The position numbers and the translations under genes were made by a program. Below, one piece after another: positions 42,714-49,260 of a stretch of DNA of 49,260 nucleotides; position 1 is the stretch's first letter; every line of letters begins with the position of its first letter. The stretch is from assembly GCA_018436095.1 (NCBI GenBank), contig JAHDMJ010000005.1, forward strand, positions 140,400-189,659, written 5' to 3'. The notes under the pieces were generated by a model. That model did no database searches, was not told the DNA's origin, and saw only the letters and a list, made by a program, of their open reading frames with translations. Source of the stretch: Clostridia bacterium (GTDB taxonomy: Bacteria; Bacillota; Peptococcia; DRI-13; UBA5745).

Positions 42714-44102
42714 ATGAATAGTAAGACTTACACCGCCACGGATCATTTATTGCGATGGATCAGTATTGCTTTTGCCACCTTATTTGTCATCAATTATTTT
42801 GCCGAGATGGAGTCCCTCCGTCTAATCTGCGCCTTTTTCCTAATTATTATTTTATCTCAGAGCTTCCGCCAAATGCGCCCTGTCAATCTGCGGGTAGTAG
42901 GCGGACTGTTTTTAGCCGGCGCCGTTATTTTGATCTGGTCCCGTGCCGATATTCATACCTGGCTGGAGGCATTGATGCAAAATGCCAGCCTGGCCACCAT
43001 GTTTACGGCGGCTCCCATGCTGGCACTGCCCTTTTATTATGAGGATTATCAAGGCGAGCTGGCCCGGTTTGCCCGGTTTAAAATGCAATCTTTGTCAACC
43101 TTTATGTTGCTGAATGCCTTCAGCGGCTTTTTCTTAAGTCTCTTGGTAGGCGTAGGCGCTGTGGTAATTGCCTACGAAATGTTTTACCCCCATAGCAAAA
43201 TGTACGATGCGGAAGAATTGTTTTATCCTTCCCTGACCCGCTACAATTGCTCTCCCGGCTTTTTGGCCCCGGCCTGGGCTTCTATTGCGGTGACCACCAT
43301 GGCGACGGGTACGCCCTGGGTTTCCCTTGTGCCCATAGGGCTGGCCTTTGCCTGCGTTTATATTTTGATTGATATGATTATGCTGTCCATTCATATCCGG
43401 CGGCGGCCGGGACGTTATCCGAAGCTGCAGCCTATTGCCGGCGAGAAGGTTAATTACAAAAGAATCTTCATCATGCTGCTCCTGGCTGTAATTATGCTGG
43501 GGATGATCGGAACGATTAATGCCACTACCGGCTGGAGCTTGATGATCGTTATTCCTATTGTGGCTATTTCCTTCCCCTTGCTGACAGCCCTTTTTCAAAG
43601 GAAAATCCCGGCCTACCGGGCGGGCATGGCTCAATATTATGACAAGTCCCTGCTGAAAGTCCGGACTGAAATAGGCCTGTTTACGGCAGCCGGTTTTCTG
43701 GGCAAAGCTCTGGAGGCCTCCGGTATCGGCGCCAAAATACCGGCTTTATTGCCGGATTGGCTTCATGCCTATCCGGTTTTCATGATCATCGCCATCATGC
43801 TGGTGATTATTTTGCCCTCTCTGGTGGGCATCCATGCCGTAGCTACAGGCAGCGCCTTGCTGGCGGCCTTGACTCCGGCGGCGGTAGGCATGAACCAGAT
43901 GACCTTCGTACTGACGGTACTGGCCGGCTGGATGATTTCCATCATTGTATCGCCTTTTTCCGGTGCAGCTTTAATCGTCGGCGGCTATGCGGAGCAGCCT
44001 CCCTGGCAGATCTCCCTTGGCAAAAACGGCCCCTTCGGCCTGGCTTGCCTAATCGTGTTCAGCCTGCTGATTTACCTGATCGGACCTTTTTTGCAGGTTT
44101 AA
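42714..44102 (+). CDS. Polytopic membrane protein, putative ion-transporter-superfamily carrier
   Basis: 462 residues, about twelve helices, not assigned to a named family. Like the preceding protein it has Gly/Ser-rich loops between helices (AVATGSALLAALTPAAVGMN and IIVSPFSGAALIVGGY), as seen in carriers of the ion-transporter superfamily. Strong ribosome binding site (GGAGGAGA). It lies 90 bases after the DUF401 gene and may be its functional partner (inference). Confidence 0.85.
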   Translation: MNSKTYTATDHLLRWISIAFATLFVINYFAEMESLRLICAFFLIIILSQSFRQMRPVNLRVVGGLFLAGAVILIWSRADIHTWLEALMQNASLATMFTAAPMLALPFYYEDYQGELARFARFKMQSLSTFMLLNAFSGFFLSLLVGVGAVVIAYEMFYPHSKMYDAEELFYPSLTRYNCSPGFLAPAWASIAVTTMATGTPWVSLVPIGLAFACVYILIDMIMLSIHIRRRPGRYPKLQPIAGEKVNYKRIFIMLLLAVIMLGMIGTINATTGWSLMIVIPIVAISFPLLTALFQRKIPAYRAGMAQYYDKSLLKVRTEIGLFTAAGFLGKALEASGIGAKIPALLPDWLHAYPVFMIIAIMLVIILPSLVGIHAVATGSALLAALTPAAVGMNQMTFVLTVLAGWMISIIVSPFSGAALIVGGYAEQPPWQISLGKNGPFGLACLIVFSLLIYLIGPFLQV

Positions 44103-44119
44103 GCAGCAGACAGGGGGCT

Positions 44120-44264
44120 CACTGAAAAAGTCGCTTCCAATCCAGCAACCTGTACAAAAATTGAACTTTTTGGTGCTTGCCTCTTTTAAGATAGTGAGCA
44201 CAATACTTCAATTTTTGTACATTTCAATTCTGCGAAGAGGTCTGCTTCCACGACTTTTTCAGTG
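44120..44264. mobile_element. MITE-like element with nested inverted repeats
   Basis: Outer arms CACTGAAAAAGTCG (44120-44133) and CGACTTTTTCAGTG (44251-44264) are perfect 14-bp inverted repeats. Inside are perfect 15-bp arms TGTACAAAAATTGAA (44151-44165) and TTCAATTTTTGTACA (44207-44221). The ends resemble those of DDE-transposase insertion sequences. No transposase ORF is inside, so it would be non-autonomous. Confidence 0.65.
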
Positions 44265-44400
44265 GCTTGGCAGAGCATACCTGCACAGCTTGCTAAGGAC
44301 AACCGGAAATTCCAATATAAAATAATTAAATCAGGGGCCAGAGCTTACGAATATGAGATACCGCAGTATTTTGTATTACCCCTTGATTAAGAAGTATTTG

Positions 44401-44445
44401 TACAGTAAACGGCATGGTCAGTTTTGACTATGCCGTTTTACTGTA
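44401..44445. terminator. Long hairpin, possible bidirectional terminator
   Basis: TACAGTAAACGGCATGGTCA pairs with the downstream TGACTATGCCGTTTTACTGTA with one bulge and one mismatch. The TTTT within the 3' arm gives weak terminator character. It separates the transporter region from the abrB promoter. Confidence 0.45.
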
Positions 44446-44478
44446 TAATGCCATTTGAATGGATAGGAATTGCCGCCC

Positions 44479-44507
44479 TTGACAACTCAAGGCTCCCAAA
44501 GTATAAT
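44479..44507 (+). promoter_or_regulatory. Perfect consensus promoter of the abrB-acyltransferase pair
   Basis: TTGACA (44479-44484), 17-base spacer, TATAAT (44502-44507). Just downstream AATCATAC occurs twice in a row (44508-44526), a possible binding site for the encoded AbrB-type protein. Confidence 0.85.
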
Positions 44508-44568
44508 AATCATACAAATCATACTTTTACCCCAATACTAACCACTAAAAAGGATGTGAGATAATTCT

Positions 44569-44808
44569 ATGGCTTCCCCCAAAGGTAAGTATGCCTGGAC
44601 TGTTAAAGTAGGCGAAAAAGGTCAATTTGTTATTCCGAAGGAAGCAAGAGAGATTTTCAATATCAAACCCGGCGATACATTGATTATTTTAGCCGATGAA
44701 AAGCAGGGCATCGCTATCCCCCCGCCGGATATGTTTGCCCAGCTGGCAAAGGCCATCTTTCCCGAAAATAGGCCTTCGGCAAAGGGCGGAAAGGAGGAAG
44801 AGGAATAG
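44569..44808 (+). CDS. AbrB/MazE/SpoVT-type DNA-binding protein
   Basis: 79 residues. The swapped-hairpin AbrB fold is recognisable: WTVKVGEKGQFVIPKEAREIFNIKPGDTLIIL. A C-terminal charged tail follows. Likely a dimeric transcriptional regulator, possibly autoregulatory given the repeated AATCATAC after its promoter. Its stop overlaps the GTG start of the acyltransferase gene by one base. Confidence 0.9.
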   Translation: MASPKGKYAWTVKVGEKGQFVIPKEAREIFNIKPGDTLIILADEKQGIAIPPPDMFAQLAKAIFPENRPSAKGGKEEEE

Positions 44809-45875
44809 TGCCCCATACCACTCTGCCAAGGAAAAATTATTTTGATAATATCCGTTGCGCAACGATCGTACTTGTGCTTATTTATCATGTTATATATATT
44901 TTTAATAGTGCAGGGGTCGTCAGCAATATTCCCATACAGGGGATTCCGGCTCTGGACGCTATCTGTTATTTTCTTTATCCCTGGTTCATGTGCCTGCTGT
45001 TTGTGGTTGCCGGTATCAGCGCCAGGTATTCCCTGCAGACACGCAGTACCGGACAATTCCTGCGGGAAAGGGTGCGAAAACTAATCATTCCTTATTTTGG
45101 CGGTGCGTTTTTGCTAGGCTGGCTTAACGGGTGGGTGACGGCCCATTATGTGGATATGTTCGGTGGGCATGCGGTTCCCGGTTTAGTAAAGTATCTGGTG
45201 TATACTCTGAATATCGGCCCGTTGTGGTTTCTTTTGGAGCTGTTCGTGCTTTCCATGATTCTGCTGCTGATCCGCAGGATTGACCCCAGGGACAGACTTT
45301 GGACACTGGCTGGGAAAGCCGGTCTGCCGCTTATCCTTTTGCTCTTCCTGCCGGTATGGGGTTCCTCATTTTTGCTCAATCTACCTGTTGTCGTTGTCTT
45401 TCGCAACGGAATTTACGGGCTGATGTTTCTGCTCGGCCATTATGTATTTTCCCATGACAGCATTTTGGCAAAGCTAAATAAACACGCCGTTCTGTTTTTG
45501 ATTATTGCCGTCGGATTGGGGATTGTTGAAGTCTGGTATTTCTTCGGTCAGAACTATACATCCGACGCCTGCCTGCAGCATCCACTCACAAACCTGTACC
45601 TTTGGGCAATGATCCTCGCTATTCTGGGATGTGCTCAGAGGTGGCTTAATTTCAGCAACTCCTTTACAAAGTATGTGCAAAAACGCAGTTTCGCCCTTTA
45701 CGTGTTCCATTATCCGCTGCTGGTCACGGCGGCGTATCTGATCACGACTTATGCCGAATTGCCTATGGCGGCGGTTTATCTGATTTTACTGCCCTTCACT
45801 TTTGCCGCACCTGTACTCCTTTATGAAATCATCAGCAGAATACCGGTCATCCGCTATCTTTTGTTGGGGATATGA
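44808..45875 (+). CDS. Acyltransferase family 3 membrane protein
   Basis: 355 residues, about ten helices. The family start is clear (RKNYFDNIRCATIVLVLIYHVIYIF, with the catalytic-type His), followed by a conserved Arg-rich loop (RERVRKLIIPYFGG). These enzymes O-acylate sugars, peptidoglycan or exopolysaccharides at the membrane. GTG start with GGAGG upstream; translationally coupled to the AbrB-type gene. Confidence 0.9.
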   Translation: MPHTTLPRKNYFDNIRCATIVLVLIYHVIYIFNSAGVVSNIPIQGIPALDAICYFLYPWFMCLLFVVAGISARYSLQTRSTGQFLRERVRKLIIPYFGGAFLLGWLNGWVTAHYVDMFGGHAVPGLVKYLVYTLNIGPLWFLLELFVLSMILLLIRRIDPRDRLWTLAGKAGLPLILLLFLPVWGSSFLLNLPVVVVFRNGIYGLMFLLGHYVFSHDSILAKLNKHAVLFLIIAVGLGIVEVWYFFGQNYTSDACLQHPLTNLYLWAMILAILGCAQRWLNFSNSFTKYVQKRSFALYVFHYPLLVTAAYLITTYAELPMAAVYLILLPFTFAAPVLLYEIISRIPVIRYLLLGI

Positions 45876-45909
45876 GGATTATATTCTTGGTTTCCTTTAA
45901 CACAAAAAA

Positions 45910-45952
45910 CCCCCTGTAAGCCAACGATAGCATACCAATGGTTTACAGGGGG
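45910..45952. terminator. Bidirectional terminator between acyltransferase and catalase
   Basis: CCCCCTGTAA (45910-45919) pairs with TTACAGGGGG (45943-45952), with CCA/TGG extending the stem after a bulge. A-run before and T-run after serve both converging genes. Confidence 0.85.
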
Positions 45953-46008
45953 TTTACTCATGCCCTTTGATGTTTCATAGCCTATTAAAGGTTGTTACAT
46001 AACCCCTC

Positions 46009-48063
46009 TCAGCAGATCTGACGCTGGAAGTGTCGGCCCTCCGTAAGGGCTGTCAAAAAATCAGCAACATAGTTTTCCATATTGGGAGCCGGCTCACAGA
46101 TGATGCCCGGCGCCTTTTTTTCGCCGCAGCGCAGCAGACAGAGCAGAGCTGAGGCTTCACCGCTTAGACCGATGGTCTTATAGTGGTTAAAGGTATCGCA
46201 AAGGTAGGTCTGCACATCGGCTAAGCCTTTAAGGGTCTCCACCTGGGAGCCGCCGGGCACATAAACGCCATCGTAAAAGACGGGGGCTGTAGTGGCGTAA
46301 GTCTTGTTAGCCTCTACTGTGCTGCTGTCACAGGCGGTGACCGGCCCTAAATTGCCGGATACTACATCAAAACAAGCGCCGGCCCCGGTAAGTGCGGAAG
46401 TAACGGCGTCAAACTGTGCCCTGTCAAAACCGCCGGCAACCAGTACGGCCACCTTTTTGGTTTGAGGGCTCTTCGGCGTATTGGCCATACTGAGAGCGGG
46501 CGAGGAAAAAGCGGTAGGCTTGGCCATATTAGCCGGCGGCGTGGCGCCCAAGCCTTCGGCTACTTTTTGGGCCAGCTCCGGATCAACGTTGCCCAGCATA
46601 TCCACCAGTTTTTGTTGGGTATTTTTATTTTTGCATTTGCCCAGCTCGAACCAGAAAGCATCAACAATGTGTCTCTTTTCCCAGTCAGACATGCTGTTCC
46701 AAAACATAGCCGGCTGCGTATAGTGGTCCCGGAAGCTGGCGCTGCGTTCCCGGATAATGTGACCGTCTACTTTCTCCTGGTAATGCTCAAAATGGCTTTC
46801 ATGAGGGCCGGCGGCATGGGGCTGGCCGTTATTTAGAGAGTTGGGGTAGTAACTGGTCTGGCCTTCGTCAATGGTCATGCGGTGCATGCCGTCCCGCTGG
46901 TTGTTGTTGACGGTAATCAGCGGCCGGTTGATGGGAATCTGCTGGAAGTTGGGCCCGCCCAAACGGGAAATCTGGGTATCAATGTAAGAAAACAACCGGC
47001 CCTGGAGCATGGGATCATTGGTAAAGTCGATACCCGGCACCACATTACCCGGACAGAAGGCCACTTGCTCCGTTTCCGCAAAAAAGTTGCTGACATTCTG
47101 GTTCAGCGTCATCTTGCCGATTTTCTGAAGAGGAACCAGCTCCTCCGGCCAAAGCTTTGTGCAATCCAGGATATCAAAATCAAACCTGAACTCGTCTTCC
47201 GGGTTTAGCACTTGAATAGCCAGTTCAAATTCAACGGCATTACCTTGTTCAATTTTCTCCCATAGATCCCTTCGGTTGAAATCCGGATCCTTGCCGGCGA
47301 TCTTCTGAGCCTCGTCCCAGACCAGGGAATGGACGCCCAAAATGGGCTTCCAGTGGAATTTGACGAACTTGAATTCACCCTTGGCATTGACGAGACGGAA
47401 GGTGTGAATGCCAAAGCCCTCCATGGTACGGTAGCTCTGGGGTACGGCCCGGGGCGACATCAGCCACATCACATTATGCATGGTTTCCGGCGTATTCACC
47501 ACAAAGTCCCAGAAGGTATCGTGGGCTGAGGCTGCCTGGGGCATTTCATTATTAGGCTCGGGCTTCAGGGCATGGATAAGGTCAGGAAACTTAATGGCGT
47601 CCTGAATGAAAAATACCGGCATATTGTTGCTGACAATATCATAGTTGCCTTCTTCCGTATAGAACTTAACCGCAAAGCCCCGGACATCCCGCACTGTATC
47701 CGGAGAACCCCGGAATCCTGCAACGGTGGAAAAGCGCACGAAGACCGGCGTGACTAGGTTAGGATCGCTAAGGAAATGGGCTCTTGTCAGATGAGAAAGG
47801 TTTTCGTAAACCTGAAAATAGCCATGGGCTCCTGATCCCCGGGCGTGAACAATCCGCTCGGGAATTCGCTCATGGTCGAAATGAGTAACCTTTTCCCGGA
47901 AGATAAAATCCTCCATCAGCGTGGGACCCCGTTTGCCAGCCTTCAGGGAATCGTCGGTATTGCTAACGCCCACACCTTGATTGGTAGTGAGATAACCGCT
48001 GCTATGGCTAACCCGGGCAGCGTCAAGATCCAGGGATTTTGCATTTTGCTTCTCTGCCTGCAT
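46009..48063 (-). CDS. katE: Large-subunit (clade 2, HPII-like) catalase
   Basis: Decomposes hydrogen peroxide; heme enzyme of about 684 residues, with the extra C-terminal flavodoxin/GATase-like domain that marks large catalases ([31 protein letters not shown]). Catalytic His in [12 protein letters not shown], Asn in [11 protein letters not shown] and the proximal heme Tyr in [14 protein letters not shown]. The ATG at 48063 has GGAGGT 6 bases upstream; the longer ORF from 48120 has no such site. A 6-1-6 palindrome lies just upstream of that site. Unexpected but not unusual in an anaerobe: probably protects spores or cells from oxygen exposure. Confidence 0.94.
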   Translation of the reverse strand: MQAEKQNAKSLDLDAARVSHSSGYLTTNQGVGVSNTDDSLKAGKRGPTLMEDFIFREKVTHFDHERIPERIVHARGSGAHGYFQVYENLSHLTRAHFLSDPNLVTPVFVRFSTVAGFRGSPDTVRDVRGFAVKFYTEEGNYDIVSNNMPVFFIQDAIKFPDLIHALKPEPNNEMPQAASAHDTFWDFVVNTPETMHNVMWLMSPRAVPQSYRTMEGFGIHTFRLVNAKGEFKFVKFHWKPILGVHSLVWDEAQKIAGKDPDFNRRDLWEKIEQGNAVEFELAIQVLNPEDEFRFDFDILDCTKLWPEELVPLQKIGKMTLNQNVSNFFAETEQVAFCPGNVVPGIDFTNDPMLQGRLFSYIDTQISRLGGPNFQQIPINRPLITVNNNQRDGMHRMTIDEGQTSYYPNSLNNGQPHAAGPHESHFEHYQEKVDGHIIRERSASFRDHYTQPAMFWNSMSDWEKRHIVDAFWFELGKCKNKNTQQKLVDMLGNVDPELAQKVAEGLGATPPANMAKPTAFSSPALSMANTPKSPQTKKVAVLVAGGFDRAQFDAVTSALTGAGACFDVVSGNLGPVTACDSSTVEANKTYATTAPVFYDGVYVPGGSQVETLKGLADVQTYLCDTFNHYKTIGLSGEASALLCLLRCGEKKAPGIICEPAPNMENYVADFLTALTEGRHFQRQIC

Positions 48064-48076
48064 GTGATACCTCCAT

Positions 48077-48089
48077 ATAGAATTTCTAT
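48077..48089. promoter_or_regulatory. Palindrome upstream of the catalase start
   Basis: ATAGAA and TTCTAT around one central base, ending 3 bases before the ribosome binding site. Size and symmetry recall PerR/Fur-like boxes (7-1-7), but the match to those consensus sequences is poor. Confidence 0.35.
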
Positions 48090-48259
48090 TATGTAGTATT
48101 GTCCATGCAGGAAAATTCATGCAGGTAAAGGAAATTTATTCTTTATGGGGTAGCATTTTGCCGGCATATTCGAATTTAGTATTCAAAACGAAGAAGAAAG
48201 CTGCCGGCTGACGGTGCTATACTTGTAGCATCCGCCAAAATCAACCAAGGAGGGACTCC

Positions 48260-48307
48260 ATGAAAGGTCTGCGTCTTCCCAGCATTGAAATTCCGGTATC
48301 GATATGA
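48260..48307 (+). CDS. Short upstream ORF (15 codons) coupled to the Fe-S protein remnant
   Basis: ATG at 48260 with AAGGAGGG upstream codes for MKGLRLPSIEIPVSI and stops at 48305-48307, overlapping the next ATG by four bases. It may be a leader peptide or the start of a gene whose body was deleted. Confidence 0.4.
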   Translation: MKGLRLPSIEIPVSI

Positions 48308-48793
48308 GTAAATGCTATTTTAATCCCGGCTGCGCGCTATGCGTATACAAGCCCGAGTCCGGTCAAAAAATACTGAATATGCTAAACGAATATTTTGGGC
48401 CGGTGCAACTTCACGGCATCTGCTGCCACCATGAGCCCCGGTTGCCTTACGGCGCTGTGGTTATCAATAATTGTGCCGGCTGCGACAGACGATTCCGCTC
48501 TTTATATGAGGTAATCCAAACCATTTCATTATGGGAGGTATTGGACAGCATCCCAAACCTGCCCCTGCCCAATCACAGGGGACTGACGGTGTCTGTCCAT
48601 GACTCTTGCTCCTACCGGCCCAAGCCCCAGGTTCATAAGGCTGTCAGGAGCATCTTGCATTAAATCCATGACTATCGGCGGCAAAACCGCCCATCACGCG
48701 GCCAATCTTATTTTAGGTGAGGCAACGGAGCCTCAGGAAACGAGAATCGACGTATACCATAAAGCGGTGGATCAATATATCGATCAGCATTAA
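48304..48793 (+). pseudogene. HdrB-like Cys-rich (Fe-S)-binding protein, internal deletion and frameshift
   Basis: The first part (48304 to about 48655) codes for NPGCALCVYKPESG, GICCHHEPRLPYG, NNCAGCDRRFRSL and SVHDSCSYRPKPQVHKAVRS, which is the N-terminal two-thirds of a clostridial Fe-S protein with CCG-like motifs. It then stops at 48661-48663. The family's C-terminal end (SCIKSMTIGGKTAHHAANLILGEATEPQ) continues in another frame up to 48793. The usual middle part with the second CCG motif (about 50-60 residues) is missing. This is best read as a gene broken by an internal deletion. Confidence 0.75.
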
Positions 48794-49260
48794 CCCCCCC
48801 CCTAAATCCTGAGTTCCCGCAGAATTAAACCATACAATCCTAGAACCCTTGATCAATAAGGGTTAATCAGATTCTTATCCCAAAAGCTGTATGGGATAAT
48901 ATACTCTACCTTGGCGCAAGGGGCCGGCAGACAAAATTGCAGGTTAAAGTGGATCGTTTCTCTATGGTAGTGGGAAATTTCCATACGATAGTGTTTCTTC
49001 CTGATTCTATCCACTATATATAGCGTAGATGATATTTAACTTTATTCAGAAAAATCCGGACACTTTAAACTTGCATTTTTGGTTATTTCCGCTACCCCAA
49101 GCTGATCCGCCGGCGAGGATAAGAGGGTTTTCAAACTATATTGGCCTATCCCTAATGGAAAGAAATGGGCATGCCCCCCCACCGGCAGGGGGTGGTTGGC
49201 TTATTGAGGTCCCTCCTCTGTGCAAAATTGCAAGTTTGTCTTCGTCTAGAGACCCTATCA
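48794..49260. repeat. Gene-free region with dispersed copies of the 41-bp-period repeat family
   Basis: No ORF of merit. Copies of the GCAAAATTGCAGGTTTGT family lie at 48929-48950 (variant ending GGTTAAAGT), 49062-49083 (reverse, ACTTTAAACTTGCA variant) and 49220-49241 (forward). AGTGGAT (48948) and ATCCACT (49014) form a long-range pair; AACCCTT/AAGGGTT (near 48844) and CCCCC/GGGGG (near 49180) form local stems. The last copy is 20 bases from the window edge, so an array may continue beyond it. Confidence 0.6.

Noticed and set aside
48140-48240. PerR box for the catalase
   Set aside because: No good match to the 7-1-7 PerR consensus; only a different 6-1-6 palindrome near the ribosome binding site.

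Overview
The window looks like chromosomal DNA of an anaerobic, spore-forming Firmicute of the Clostridia/Negativicutes type. The evidence is a GerA-family spore germination operon, a monomeric group-B-like [FeFe]-hydrogenase, a trp operon behind a T-box leader, chemoreceptors, lipoprotein-anchored ABC binding proteins, strong AGGAGG-type ribosome binding sites and several perfect TTGACA-17-TATAAT promoters. There are no rRNA genes and no CRISPR-cas. The species cannot be named from the sequence.

Layout. 1-4246 (minus): oligopeptide/nickel-type ABC importer (binding protein, two permeases, and an ATPase cut by the window edge), divergent from a PocR/PAS/AAA+/Fis-HTH regulator (4441-6165). 6181-7623: aldehyde dehydrogenase. 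7694-9523: chemoreceptor with a CZB-like signature in its outer sensor and a pentapeptide repeat tail. 9698-13911: four-gene ger operon (A-C-B plus a small D-like protein). 14037-15545: [FeFe]-hydrogenase. 15696-18792: NMT1/TauA-type ABC importer whose first gene encodes a miniature H-cluster-domain protein, under a consensus promoter with a palindromic operator. 18983-20563: second chemoreceptor, divergent from a 1020-residue 5TM-PAS-GGDEF-EAL protein (20783-23845). 23881-29077 (minus): FecBCD/MolABC-type importer, SAM methyltransferase and MoeA, suggesting molybdate or tungstate uptake linked to cofactor synthesis.

29249-29489 holds an intergenic array of about 22-bp repeats at an exact 41-bp period in two opposing blocks; relatives recur at 48929-49241. 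Then come a cupin gene, a metallo-beta-lactamase-fold hydrolase, a SRPBCC-like ORF with no normal start codon, and trpEGDCF (31541-36147, minus) without trpBA, led by a tryptophan T-box and a perfect promoter. 36553-39117 is more AT-rich and mixed: an unknown two-part protein, tRNA-Ala(GGC) whose 3' end is duplicated around a structured insert, a MazG-like pyrophosphohydrolase and a lipoprotein. 39131-45875 carries a decayed DUF4143 ATPase, a TetR-CGGC-DUF401 transporter cluster, a second polytopic transporter, a MITE-like element and an AbrB-acyltransferase pair. The window closes with a large-subunit catalase and a broken HdrB-like Fe-S protein gene.

The best candidates for something undescribed are the mini-H-cluster protein coupled to an ABC importer (15696-18863), the 41-bp-period repeat arrays, and the tRNA-Ala-associated structured insert.
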